A stretch of 64,000 bases of DNA from Anaerolineae bacterium. GTDB lineage: Bacteria > Chloroflexota > Anaerolineae > Anaerolineales > Anaerolineaceae. Positions 1 to 8,246 of the stretch are shown here, in pieces (the stretch's first letter is position 1; every line of letters begins with the position of its first letter). The position numbers and the translations under genes were made by a program. Location of the stretch: contig JABLWW010000015.1 of the NCBI GenBank assembly GCA_013178295.1, forward strand, positions 1 to 64,000, read 5' to 3'. A model generated the notes under the pieces. It worked only from the letters and a program-made list of their open reading frames with translations, was not told the DNA's origin and ran no database searches.

Positions 1-185
1 ATGTTCGCTTTCCCGTGGGGGCACAACGAGTGATAAAGCAAAACCGTGACCCCCGTCAGGGGACGTTGTTCGCTTTCCCGTGGGGGCACAACGAGTGATA
101 AAGCAAAACCGTGACCCCCGTCAGGGGGCGATGTTCGCTTTCCCGTGGGGGCACAACGAGTGATAAAGCAAAACCGTGACCCCCG
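1..185. repeat. 65-bp tandem repeat, about 2.9 copies, cut by the window edge
   Basis: Three near-identical copies run head to tail with period 65: the word TGTTCGCTTTCCCG recurs at 2, 67 and 132. The copies differ only near the unit junction (GGGGACGT versus GGGGGCGA). Each unit carries complementary C-rich and G-rich words (CCCGTGGGGG and GTGACCCCCGTC) that could fold. No variable spacers are present, so this is a minisatellite rather than a CRISPR array. The array starts at or before the window edge, so its full copy number is unknown. Confidence 0.93.
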
Positions 186-190
186 CAAAA

Positions 191-226
191 CTCCCCTCAC
201 TGTGGGAGGGGCTGGGGGAGGGTATA
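191..226. repeat. Dispersed GGGAGGGGCTGGGGGAGGG-type repeat
   Basis: A short inverted unit (CTCCCCTC, short loop, GAGGGGCTGGGGGAGGG) matches elements seen near 12590, 17735, 31540, 50700, 63460 and 63510. It is always intergenic and often next to the GATGGGGCAAGCCCC palindrome family. Function unknown. Confidence 0.6.
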
Positions 227-284
227 CAGTCCCATCACCCGCTGACAATCGATAGGGCAACCCCGTGCACCGCTTCCCCCTTTT

Positions 285-368
285 TGTCATTTCGAGCCGC
301 AGAGCGGCGAGAAATCTTTCGCATCCGCAAGTAAGATTTCTCGGTCGCTGTGATCCCTCGAAATGACA
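285..368. repeat. 84-bp MITE-like inverted repeat
   Basis: The element begins TGTCATTTCGAG and ends with the complement CTCGAAATGACA. Inside is a second complementary pair, GAGAAATCTT and AAGATTTCTC. It lies in the otherwise empty 227-499 stretch. Similar TGTCATTTCGA hairpin elements are dispersed in many bacterial genomes. No ORF in this stretch looks real. Confidence 0.7.
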
Positions 369-499
369 GGCAGGGGCTTTTGTGGTGTGTTTTGGGTATA
401 TCCCTGATCCCTGTCAGATATATATTGGCTACACGCAGAATACACACAAGCCACATTTCCCCCCGCCGTCTCTGCCCGCAGTTCTAACAACCGCCGCTC

Positions 500-1987
500 T
501 CAGACCTCCGCCGGGCGCTCGATGCGCTCCATCTGGGCAATCTTGCCGCCCGGTGCAAAGAAAACCGCCAGCAGCCCGCCCAGCGAGGCAACAAACGCGG
601 CAAAGAACATCCTGCCCATCGCCGCCCCCAGCGCTATACGCAGTGGGATAGTAAACGCAGCGCCGCCGCCCGCCAGCGGGTCAATCAGGCTGTTGAGATT
701 GACACTGCCCGCATCCAACCCGCTTGCCAGCAGGTGCTGCGCCAGCCCGGCGCTGAGCAGCGCTCCCAGCACACTCACCCCCAGCGTGCCGCCAATGTTG
801 CGGCTGAACTGAATGGTGGACGTGGCGGCTCCCAGGTCTGCCTTGCACACGCTGCTCTGCACAGCGATCAGAAAAGCAGGCACCGAAAGCCCCATCCCCA
901 CCCCCATCATCCCCGTATACACCATGACGCCAATCTCGCTCGAATGCACACCCACCCCCGCCAGCAGCAGGTTTCCAGCGGTCATCACCAGCATCCCAAT
1001 CAGCGCCAGCGTGCGGTAACCCATCTTGAGCAGCAGCCGCCCGCCAAAGATGCTCGCCAGCGTCCAGCTGAGCGACATGGGCGTCAGGGCAATCCCGGCG
1101 CGCGTGGCGCTGGTGCCCAGCACTGCCTGGACAAACAGCGGCACATACGACAGACTGCCAAACATCGCCCAGCCGGAGAGAAAGCCATGCACAATGGAGA
1201 CGTTGAACAACCGCCGCCGGAAGAGATACAGCGGCAGGATGGGATCAGCCGCCCGCCCCTCCACCCAAGCCAGCAGGGCAAACAGCAGACCGCTTGCCCC
1301 CAGCGCCCACCATCCGGCAGGTGTCCCTATCTGGTTGAGACCCAGCAGCAGACACACCCCGCCCAGCATCAGCAGGGCAGCTCCACCATAATCCACCCTG
1401 CGTCTGCCCGCCGTGCGCTCGCCATCGCGCCACGCCAGCCACACCAGCCCCACCGCCAGCGCCCCCGGCAGCAGGTTGATGAGAAACACCCACTGCCACG
1501 CCACGCGGTCAACCAGAAACCCGCCGATGAACGGACCAATCACCGAAGACACCCCCCACACCCCTGAAAAAAGCCCCTGCATGCGGGCGCGCTCCTCCAG
1601 CGTGAAAATCTCGCCGATGATGGTGAACGCCAGCGGCAGCACCCCGCCCGCCCCCAGCCCCTGGATGGCACGAAAGACGATCAACTGCTCCATCGTGCGG
1701 CTGAGGGCACACAGCACCGACCCCGCCAAAAAGAGCAGCATGGAAAACACATACAACCGCCGCCGCCCAAAGATATCCGAAAGCTTACCATACACCGGCC
1801 CGGTGGTGGTCGAAGTAAGCATGTAAATCGAAAACACCCAGCTGTAAATGGACAGCCCCCCCAGCTGCGCCACAATGGTCGGCATGGCGGTTGCCACCAC
1901 CGTCCCCTCCATCGAAGCCAGAAAAAGCGAAAGCAGAATCCCCCAGGTGATATAGGTAATCTGTTGACGTGTCAAAGCAATCTCCAC
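500..1987 (-). CDS. MFS drug-efflux transporter, DHA2 (EmrB/QacA) type
   Basis: About 495 residues with some 14 hydrophobic segments, the size and topology of DHA2 drug:H+ antiporters. The N-terminal segment reads LFLASMEGTVVATAMPTI, matching the D/E-x-T-I-V-x-V-A-L-P region of helix 1. The loop after helix 2 holds GKLSDIFGRRRLY, the MFS motif A. It probably exports drugs or other amphipathic compounds across the cytoplasmic membrane using the proton gradient; the substrate cannot be read. The start is uncertain: GTG at 1987 is used here, TTG at 1996 or 1975 are alternatives, and none has a good ribosome site. A TATAAT box on this strand lies at 2026-2031. The gene is divergent from the acyltransferase at 2242. 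Confidence 0.88.
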   Translation of the reverse strand: MEIALTRQQITYITWGILLSLFLASMEGTVVATAMPTIVAQLGGLSIYSWVFSIYMLTSTTTGPVYGKLSDIFGRRRLYVFSMLLFLAGSVLCALSRTMEQLIVFRAIQGLGAGGVLPLAFTIIGEIFTLEERARMQGLFSGVWGVSSVIGPFIGGFLVDRVAWQWVFLINLLPGALAVGLVWLAWRDGERTAGRRRVDYGGAALLMLGGVCLLLGLNQIGTPAGWWALGASGLLFALLAWVEGRAADPILPLYLFRRRLFNVSIVHGFLSGWAMFGSLSYVPLFVQAVLGTSATRAGIALTPMSLSWTLASIFGGRLLLKMGYRTLALIGMLVMTAGNLLLAGVGVHSSEIGVMVYTGMMGVGMGLSVPAFLIAVQSSVCKADLGAATSTIQFSRNIGGTLGVSVLGALLSAGLAQHLLASGLDAGSVNLNSLIDPLAGGGAAFTIPLRIALGAAMGRMFFAAFVASLGGLLAVFFAPGGKIAQMERIERPAEV

Positions 1988-2241
1988 AGTGTGCAAAACC
2001 CAGCGCGCAAAACGCCCAGGCGTTGATTATAACATCACAGCCCCCGCCCGGCGCAGCGTAACTCTTTGGGCGCCGCGGGGTTATCAGTCATGTACCTCTG
2101 TGCATGGGTCATAATGACCAGCACAGCCCGCAACACGGCAAAATGGTGCCCATGCACACGAGCAAATTGTGTCCTGCGGGGGATGCGCAGCCGCACATCC
2201 TGCGGTACGATAGCAAAAAACAGACAGGACAAACAGAACAC

Positions 2242-2940
2242 ATGTCACTCACAAAAAAATTAATCTATTGGTTTTCCAAGCCGGTCGTGCTTTCCTACAC
2301 CGGCAGTATGCTGCAAATGGATGTGCGGCGGGAGGCAGCCTTGCCAGAGGGGGCAAAAATCATCGCCGCCAACCACCCCAGCACCACCGACCCGTTTTTT
2401 GTCGCCGCCATGCTGCGCCAGCAGTCGTTTATCCTCATCAATAACCTGCTCTTTCAGGTGCCGCTGCTGGGCGAATATCTGCGCCGTTCGGGGCACATCC
2501 CCGTCGAAGCCGGTAAAGGACAGCGCGCCGTAGATGCCGCCTTGGAATATCTGCGCGCCGGGCGGACGGTGATGATCTTCCCCGAAGGCGCCCTCAGCCC
2601 TGAAGAAGGCGGGTTTCAGCAGGCGCGCACCGGCGTTGCCCGTCTGGCATTGGCAAGCGGCGCCCCGGTCATCCCGGTCGGCATCCATCTTGACCGCCAG
2701 CGTCTGCACAGCATTCAGTCCACCGTGCGCGGGCAGCAGGATACCGGACGCTGGTATCTGCGCGGACCGTATTACATCACCAGCGGCAAGCCGCTGCACT
2801 TTAGCGGCAGTGTGGAAGACCACGCCCGCGTGCGCAGCGTTGCCGATACCGTCATGCACCACATCATCGAGCTTGCCCGCCAGAGCGAACAGCGCATGAA
2901 GCGTCTGCCCTCGGCGCTGGTCGGCGAATTCGGCGTATAA
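2242..2940 (+). CDS. 1-acylglycerol-3-phosphate acyltransferase family protein (PlsC-like)
   Basis: 232 residues. The acyltransferase motif I is NHPSTTDPF (the NHxxxxD catalytic pair) near residue 40 and motif III is FPEGALS near residue 115. The family transfers an acyl chain from acyl-ACP or acyl-CoA to lysophosphatidate at the inner face of the membrane. I start at the ATG giving MSLTKKLIYW, because the 46 codons upstream read like untranslated sequence and homologues begin near this point. The ribosome site is weak. A hairpin terminator follows directly, so it is probably monocistronic. Which lysolipid it acylates is not known. Confidence 0.85.
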   Translation: MSLTKKLIYWFSKPVVLSYTGSMLQMDVRREAALPEGAKIIAANHPSTTDPFFVAAMLRQQSFILINNLLFQVPLLGEYLRRSGHIPVEAGKGQRAVDAALEYLRAGRTVMIFPEGALSPEEGGFQQARTGVARLALASGAPVIPVGIHLDRQRLHSIQSTVRGQQDTGRWYLRGPYYITSGKPLHFSGSVEDHARVRSVADTVMHHIIELARQSEQRMKRLPSALVGEFGV

Positions 2941-2963
2941 CCCGCCCAAGCCCATCATCACAG

Positions 2964-3003
2964 GCTTGGGGAGTGCGTCCGATGCACCCCCCAAGCTTTT
3001 GCT
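2964..3003 (+). terminator. Intrinsic terminator after the plsC-like gene
   Basis: GCTTGGGGAGTGC pairs with GCACCCCCCAAGC (one mismatch) around a 7-nt loop, then TTTTGCTTT. It lies 24 nt after the acyltransferase stop. Confidence 0.7.
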
Positions 3004-3162
3004 TTACAGCTGGTGGTTTTCACTATAAAATTACCCAATGACCATACTGGATCAGATACTGCCAGGCAAAAGGCGCTCGCAATTCTCTCCTGCCGCACAG
3101 CGGGCATGCGGGGGCAAATATTACCAGCAGGGTCATATCCACTCTAAACCAGGAGAATAAAA

Positions 3163-4221
3163 ATGAAACCCCTGCAGCGTTTTATCCTTCCCATCCTGCT
3201 CGTTTTTGCTTTTCTGGCGTCTGCCGGATGCACCTATCAGCGGGTTACCCCAACCACCGCCCCAACGCCAGATGTCAACGCTACCGTCAACGCGGCAGTT
3301 GCCGCCACCGAAGCGGCACAGGTGATGATGCAGGCAACCATTGATCAAGCCGTCCAGAGCACTGCCTCACTCATCCCAACCTCGGTGATCACCGCCGTCA
3401 TCGTCATCACCCCCATCCCCTCCCCAACCCCTGTGGATGCCTACACCCTCAGCGAGGAAGAGCTGGCAGCCATTATTGACCAGTCGGTCAACGAGGCAAT
3501 CAGCGCCTACGAGACGGCAACCGCCGCCACCCAGCAGGCATATCAGGACGGCAGCCTGTCTTCCGAAGAACTGGAAGCGGCATACTATGCCTACGCCTAT
3601 GCCGAAGACGAGATCGAAGCCGCTCTGGCGCTGGCAGACGAATATCTGGCGCTGTATGCGGAGCTTGGCGAAGAGACCATTGCCCTGCTGACAGCCATCG
3701 AGGAAGACCTGTCTGCCATGGCATCCGCGGCAGAAGCCGCCTCCGCCACGCTCAACGAAATCTACGCCAACGTCCAGGCAGGGGTACAAGTTACCCAGCA
3801 GAACATCGAGCAGTTACAGCAGCAGGTTGAGCAGGCAGCAGCCAACGCCCAGCAGATGCACGAGCAGGCTGGCGCATGGCAGACCACAGTGAAAAACGAA
3901 ATCAGCCGCTTCGAGCAGCAGTTCGGCAGTCTGCAGCCCAACCAGATCGCCGCAGACCGTTTAGGCTCGATCCAGATGTGCAAGGACTATCTTGCCACAG
4001 TGCGCTCTGCGCTGCAGGATAACAAACTGACCCGCGACGAGATGAACGTCATTGCCCAGCTGGGCGCCAATGCCAGCGCCAGCGTCAAACAGTTCCAGGC
4101 TCCCGAGATGGCAAACCTGGCAAACAAGATTGAGGGAATGACACATCAGCTTTCGCGCGGTGAGCTTCCGCAAGCGCGCGGCGGTCTGGGCGAGATCGAG
4201 CGCTCCATCCCGCGCCGTTAA
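3163..4221 (+). CDS. Secreted coiled-coil lipoprotein, unknown function
   Basis: 352 residues. It opens with a charged start, a hydrophobic segment and a possible lipobox ending ASAGC at Cys23, so probably a lipoprotein on the outer face of the membrane. A Thr/Pro linker follows. Residues ~95-330 are very rich in Ala, Glu and Gln (e.g. TQQNIEQLQQQVEQAAANAQ) and look like a long helical coiled coil. The start has a good AGGAG 6 nt upstream. No enzymatic motif is seen. A scaffold or envelope spacer role is only a guess. Confidence 0.8.
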   Translation: MKPLQRFILPILLVFAFLASAGCTYQRVTPTTAPTPDVNATVNAAVAATEAAQVMMQATIDQAVQSTASLIPTSVITAVIVITPIPSPTPVDAYTLSEEELAAIIDQSVNEAISAYETATAATQQAYQDGSLSSEELEAAYYAYAYAEDEIEAALALADEYLALYAELGEETIALLTAIEEDLSAMASAAEAASATLNEIYANVQAGVQVTQQNIEQLQQQVEQAAANAQQMHEQAGAWQTTVKNEISRFEQQFGSLQPNQIAADRLGSIQMCKDYLATVRSALQDNKLTRDEMNVIAQLGANASASVKQFQAPEMANLANKIEGMTHQLSRGELPQARGGLGEIERSIPRR

Positions 4222-4230
4222 GCCTGCACA

Positions 4231-4346
4231 TTGTAGGATGGGGCTTGCCCCATCACCCCATCGGCATCGGCGGGGTGAACCCCGCCCTACAACCAACCCG
4301 ACAGCCAGCACGTAGGATGGGGCTTGCCCCATCGGCTTGCCCCACC
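4231..4346. repeat. Dispersed GATGGGGCTTGCCCC / GCGGGGTGAACCCCGC palindromes
   Basis: Two copies of GTAGGATGGGGCTTGCCCCATC flank one GGCGGGGTGAACCCCGCCCTAC unit. Each is a near-perfect palindrome. They sit between the convergent ends of the coiled-coil lipoprotein and the E2-like gene and could act as bidirectional transcription ends. The same modules recur at eight or more places in the window. Confidence 0.85.
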
Positions 4347-4355
4347 CCCAGCCTG

Positions 4356-5141
4356 CTATCCCAACCCATAGCCGCCCTCGACCAGCTTCTTCAGACGCTG
4401 GATAAAGCGCGCCGCCGGGGCACCGTCAATGACATCGTGGTCAAAACTGACGGTAACGCTCAGGTACTCGCGGATTTCCACGCGGCGGTTGACCACCCCC
4501 GGCTTTTCCGCCATCCCGCCCAGCGTTACCTGGAGCACATGGTTGGGCTGCGGGATTCCCCAGCCGCTGCCCCTGCCAAACATCACCACCGAGGAGAGCA
4601 GCACCGTGCCGTAAAGTTCCTTCATCCACTGCGGGTTCTTGAGCAAAAACCGCAAAAACAGACGACGCACAAAACCAGGCAGGCGTACAAACCATTCGAT
4701 AAACCCCGCCTCGCGGCTGGCGGCGTGCCCCCCCTGCTGAAACGCACGGATTTCCTGCTCAAGCTCGCCCAGCGTCTTATGGTTCACTCCCCTGAGAATA
4801 TGCGGGCGGATCGCCTTGACCCCGTCCACCTCCACCTCAAAGAGCATATTCACGTCCACGTCGTCAAAGATCACCACACGCCCGCGCCCGTCGCGGCAGG
4901 CATGCATCTGTTTATCCTGGTCAATTGCCGTCCCCAGGCAGGCAAGAAAAAAGGTCGAAAATGAGAGGGTTTCCCCCGTCTGCTGGCGGTAGCGGCGCAG
5001 CTTCTGACGCGCTTCGGTAATATCAAACTCCACCAGCCCGTGGATGGTGTGTCTCTGCCGCGCCAGTTTGCCGCCATCCACCATCAGCAGCCGATTCCTG
5101 GGAAAGGGCTGCACAGTTTTCATCACATCTTTTGTTTTCAT
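4356..5141 (-). CDS. Stand-alone 2-oxoacid dehydrogenase E2-type acyltransferase
   Basis: 261 residues. The C-terminal DHDVIDGAPAARFIQRL matches the HxxxDG active-site signature of dihydrolipoyl acyltransferases and the chloramphenicol-acetyltransferase fold. The lipoyl and peripheral-binding domains of a normal E2 are absent; only the catalytic domain is present. It therefore probably transfers an acyl group to something other than a lipoyl arm, but the acceptor is unknown. The start is the ATG at 5141, preceded by AGGAAG at 9 nt; an upstream in-frame ATG would overlap the previous gene. It follows the glycosyltransferase gene by 26 nt on the same strand, so the two are likely co-transcribed. 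Confidence 0.8.
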   Translation of the reverse strand: MKTKDVMKTVQPFPRNRLLMVDGGKLARQRHTIHGLVEFDITEARQKLRRYRQQTGETLSFSTFFLACLGTAIDQDKQMHACRDGRGRVVIFDDVDVNMLFEVEVDGVKAIRPHILRGVNHKTLGELEQEIRAFQQGGHAASREAGFIEWFVRLPGFVRRLFLRFLLKNPQWMKELYGTVLLSSVVMFGRGSGWGIPQPNHVLQVTLGGMAEKPGVVNRRVEIREYLSVTVSFDHDVIDGAPAARFIQRLKKLVEGGYGLG

Positions 5142-5167
5142 CGCACACTTCCTATCGGCTGTCCCCA

Positions 5168-6427
5168 TCAGCCAAAATGTTTCTCAATCACACCCAGCGC
5201 ATTTGCAACCCCGTTTTCAGCGCGGATGGCAGCCCCCGCCCGGCTTGCCCGCGCCCGCATGGCGGCATCCGTTACTGCCGTCTCAATTGCCTCCGCCAGA
5301 CGCCCGGCGGTGAGGTTCTTTTGCGCAACAGGCGGCGGACCCAGCCCCATCGCCTGCACACGCGCCCCCCAGAAGGGCTGGTCGAGGATAAAAGGGACAA
5401 TCACCGAGGGCACCCCAGCGCGCAGCCCCTCCGCAGTGGTACCTGCCCCGCCGTGATGCACCACCGCCGCCATGCGCGGGAAAAGCCAGCTGTGCGGGGC
5501 GGCATCCAGCACAAAGACGTGCCGCGCAAGCTGTTCAGGGCGCAGCCCTCCCCACCCCGTCAGCAGCACCCCCCGCCGTCCGCACTGTGCCAGCGCCTCC
5601 AGCGCTATCCCTGCCAGCTTCTGCGGGTTGCGTCCCGCCATGCTGCCAAAGCCGATAGACACCGGCGGGTCGCCCGCCTGCAAAAACGCCTCCAGTGATG
5701 GGGAAGGCTGCCATGCGGTTTGCGCATCCAAAAAGAAATAACCGCTGACATGCACACCCGGCGGCCAATCTGGCGGGCGTGGGATAATCTGCGGACTGTA
5801 AGCGCCGAGCATGGGCGTGGTTTTGAGCACACGGTAAAAATCGGCAGCAGTGAAGACGGAAAGCCCCAGCCGCCGCCGAAAATCATTGACAAACGGGCTG
5901 TACCACAACCAGGGCACGCGCAGCATCACCCACCCTGAAAGATAATTGTGCCACCCTCCCAGACTGCGCTGGATTGGCCATGAAGCCGCCGGAAAGGCGC
6001 GCGTCGGCAGCAGCGGAGTCGGCTCAACATGCATCACGGGGATTTTGAGCGCCTCGGCTATCGTCTGCCCAAAGGCGGCAAACACACCCAAACAGATCAG
6101 CCCCTGCGCCGTGCGGCATGCGGTGTAGGCGTCCTCCGAAAAACTGCGCACGATCGGAGCGATCATGCGGCGCATGGCAACGATCGAGCGGATGGGGTTG
6201 CCGCCGCCCGTTTCCATAAACTCCCGCCCGGTGTCGCTCGCCATGATCTGCCGCACATCCCCGCGCAGCGCAGAAAAATCCACGCCATGCGCCTGGAGAA
6301 ACCCAGCAAAGTCCTGCGGGGCAGCCAGAGACACCGCCCAGCCAGCCGCCTGCATCCCTTTTGCCAGCGCCAAACACGGCTGAATATCCCCCTGTGAACC
6401 GGCGGCAAGGATAACGATTTTTCTCAT
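5168..6427 (-). CDS. GT1 glycosyltransferase (sterol/macrolide glucosyltransferase-like)
   Basis: 419 residues. The N-terminus KIVILAAGSQGDIQPCLALA matches the acceptor-domain start of bacterial UDP-glycosyltransferases such as MGT/YjiC and sterol 3-beta-glucosyltransferases. The C-terminal donor site HHGGAGTTAEGLRAGVPSV, with a downstream DQPFWG, is the GT1 nucleotide-sugar motif. It likely glycosylates a lipid or small hydrophobic acceptor in the cytoplasm. TATGAT ends 6 nt before the ATG, suggesting a leaderless mRNA. It is divergent from the Mrr-like gene at 6473, whose -10 box is only 21 nt away. The partner acyltransferase downstream hints at acylated glycolipid synthesis (inference). 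Confidence 0.88.
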   Translation of the reverse strand: MRKIVILAAGSQGDIQPCLALAKGMQAAGWAVSLAAPQDFAGFLQAHGVDFSALRGDVRQIMASDTGREFMETGGGNPIRSIVAMRRMIAPIVRSFSEDAYTACRTAQGLICLGVFAAFGQTIAEALKIPVMHVEPTPLLPTRAFPAASWPIQRSLGGWHNYLSGWVMLRVPWLWYSPFVNDFRRRLGLSVFTAADFYRVLKTTPMLGAYSPQIIPRPPDWPPGVHVSGYFFLDAQTAWQPSPSLEAFLQAGDPPVSIGFGSMAGRNPQKLAGIALEALAQCGRRGVLLTGWGGLRPEQLARHVFVLDAAPHSWLFPRMAAVVHHGGAGTTAEGLRAGVPSVIVPFILDQPFWGARVQAMGLGPPPVAQKNLTAGRLAEAIETAVTDAAMRARASRAGAAIRAENGVANALGVIEKHFG

Positions 6428-6433
6428 CCTGCT

Positions 6434-6466
6434 ATCATAACACACCCCAACGGCGGATGGTATAAT
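6434..6466. promoter_or_regulatory. Divergent -10 boxes of two apparently leaderless genes
   Basis: On the minus strand TATGAT (6439-6434) is followed by 6 nt and the ATG of the glycosyltransferase. On the plus strand TATAAT (6461-6466) is followed by 6 nt and the ATG at 6473. No convincing -35 box or ribosome site is seen for either. The spacing implies transcription starts at or next to the start codons. Confidence 0.6.
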
Positions 6467-6472
6467 GCGCCC

Positions 6473-7105
6473 ATGCAGATTGCTGCCATCGTGCTGAGCT
6501 ATGCCCTGGGACTGGTGGTGATGGTGCTGTGCGTGGGTGTGCTGCGCAGCCGCGCCCTGCTGGATGGGCTGCTGCCGCCGGGCAAACCCGACATGCCGCT
6601 TGCCAGCCGTCTGCGCCGCCTGGAAGAAATCACCGCCCTCACCCCTGCCGAATTTGAGCGTCTGGTGGGCGAGTTATTTGCCTGGCAGGGATACGAGGTA
6701 ACCCCCACCCCCTCCAGCGGCGATCAGGGCGTTGACCTGTTTTTGCGCCGCGCCGGACGGCTTTCGGTGGTGCAGTGCAAACGTTATCAGCCCGGCGAGC
6801 CGGTGGGGCAGCCGGTGGTGCGCGACCTGTACGGCGTGCTGGCGCACCATGCCGCCTGGGAAGCCTATCTGGTAACCAGCGGCAGCTTTTCCGAACCGGC
6901 GCGCAGCTGGGCGGCAGGCAAACCCATCCGTCTGGTGGACGGCAATCAGCTGGCAGAGTGGCTGGAGATGCTGCGCTCCAACGCCAGACCGCACCCCGAC
7001 CGCCGCACCCTGCTGGGGCTGGCGCTGGCTGCGCTGGCGCTGCTGGCAGGCGGTGCCCTGCTGGGGATGACCTGGCTGCTGGTACTGCAGGCGCTCACCG
7101 CCTGA
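6473..7105 (+). CDS. Membrane protein with Mrr/restriction-endonuclease-like domain
   Basis: 210 residues. A hydrophobic helix (~2-24) precedes a PD-(D/E)xK nuclease-like domain (~45-165): LTPAEFERLVGELFAWQGYE, then GDQGVDLFL and VVQCKRY, the D...QxK catalytic pattern of the Mrr family. A long hydrophobic segment closes the protein (~180-208). The predicted topology places the nuclease fold in the cytoplasm, held by both ends. Members of this family cut or bind DNA. A membrane-tethered form might act on incoming DNA, but no methylase or defence partner is adjacent. The start is set by the -10 box 6 nt upstream. Confidence 0.85.
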   Translation: MQIAAIVLSYALGLVVMVLCVGVLRSRALLDGLLPPGKPDMPLASRLRRLEEITALTPAEFERLVGELFAWQGYEVTPTPSSGDQGVDLFLRRAGRLSVVQCKRYQPGEPVGQPVVRDLYGVLAHHAAWEAYLVTSGSFSEPARSWAAGKPIRLVDGNQLAEWLEMLRSNARPHPDRRTLLGLALAALALLAGGALLGMTWLLVLQALTA

Positions 7106-7111
7106 CCCGCC

Positions 7112-7152
7112 CGCAGGATGGGGTTTGCCCCATCAGGCTTGCCCCATCGGGA
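7112..7152. repeat. Dispersed GCAGGATGGGGTTTGCCCCATC palindrome
   Basis: One palindromic unit plus a second GCTTGCCCCATCGG half lies between the convergent Mrr-like gene and the lipoprotein at 7156. Same family as the copies at 4231 and 50545. Confidence 0.75.
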
Positions 7153-7155
7153 AAA

Positions 7156-8214
7156 TCACCCATGCGTTGGCGGATGGTTTGGAAAAGGAGGAGGCGGTGG
7201 ATTGCCGCCCGGGCTTGGGATAAACTTATCCTCCCTCTCCGGACCCTCTTCAGGGACTAACGGGCACAGCCCCTTTTCTTTTCCGCCTGCATCAAAGCCG
7301 GAAGCCACACGGCAGGTGTTATCCAATGAGTGCACGGCTTTGAGCGGGTAGAACGCACCTTCCTCTTTCAGCGGGGAGCCAGCCAGGTCGTAGGGGAAGT
7401 GGTCGCTGGGGTGGAACAGATCGTTTGTCAGGGCAAGCCCCGAACTCCAGGCGCGCCACAGGAATTTGCCCTTCTCACCGCCGATCAGGCTGTTTTTGAA
7501 GGCAATTTCGACATAGTGCGAGTCCTCAAGCGAGAGCCGCCCCCACGCCAGATCGGGGTCATCGCCGATGCCCTGCTGTATGTCAAAGAAGACTGTTTCG
7601 TAGCCGTCGCCGCCCACGTCTTTATCGGCATTACTGACGATCTGGATGACCCCAGCGTCCCATTCACGTCCCTCGGGGTTGACCGCCCAGATGATGTAAT
7701 CGCCGTTGTCGTCGAGATCGGTATCCAGCTCAATCCCGTAGGCGGCTGGGACTTCGTCTGCCGCCGGGGGAGCCTGCACCAGCCGCAGGGTCACATACAC
7801 CCACTCAGGGTCGCTTCTCTGCAGAACGGCGCCGGAGAGATCCAAATAGGGGAGATACACCATCTCCTCCTGTGTGAAGGGACGCTCGTAAATGCCTTCT
7901 TTGTACTTGTCGCCTCCATAGGCGCGCTTTTGTTTGGCAACCTCCTCACTCACCTGATCGTGGATAATCTGACGCTTGCCCTCGCCGGTGACGGGGATAG
8001 CAAGGTGGGCAAGCTCGGTGGGTTCCGGGGTAGGCGGAATGGCGGTAGGTTCAAGGGTGGGCGGCAGAGGCGTAGGGGGCGGGGGCGCCACAGTGGGCGG
8101 GGGAAGCTCAGCTTTGGCATCCGATTGCCGGGCAGCAAAACTGCACCCCGCCAGAAAGACACAGATAAGACCCACAAGGGTCAGTTTTTTGAGTGAAGGT
8201 ACGAAGAATTTCAT
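7156..8214 (-). CDS. Secreted lipoprotein, unknown function
   Basis: 352 residues. The lipobox FLAGC places the lipid-modified Cys at 24. A Pro-rich spacer (e.g. PPPPTPLPPTLEP) follows, then an extracellular domain of about 260 residues rich in Asp and aromatic residues (e.g. YGIELDTDLDDNGDYIIWAV). The tail is Pro-rich. The start is fixed by a strong AAAGGAGG upstream. It is the last gene of a three-gene leftward operon with the two larger surface proteins upstream. No catalytic motif was recognised. Confidence 0.83.
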   Translation of the reverse strand: MKFFVPSLKKLTLVGLICVFLAGCSFAARQSDAKAELPPPTVAPPPPTPLPPTLEPTAIPPTPEPTELAHLAIPVTGEGKRQIIHDQVSEEVAKQKRAYGGDKYKEGIYERPFTQEEMVYLPYLDLSGAVLQRSDPEWVYVTLRLVQAPPAADEVPAAYGIELDTDLDDNGDYIIWAVNPEGREWDAGVIQIVSNADKDVGGDGYETVFFDIQQGIGDDPDLAWGRLSLEDSHYVEIAFKNSLIGGEKGKFLWRAWSSGLALTNDLFHPSDHFPYDLAGSPLKEEGAFYPLKAVHSLDNTCRVASGFDAGGKEKGLCPLVPEEGPEREDKFIPSPGGNPPPPPFPNHPPTHG

Positions 8215-8246
8215 AGTACATACCTCCTTTGACCGAGCAAAAAACA

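Noticed and set aside
1-185. CRISPR array from the 65-bp repeats
   Set aside because: All copies are the same across their whole length; there are no variable spacers and no cas genes in the window.
2104-2241. N-terminal extension of the plsC-like gene
   Set aside because: The 46 extra codons do not resemble the family, and the conserved domain begins soon after the ATG at 2242.
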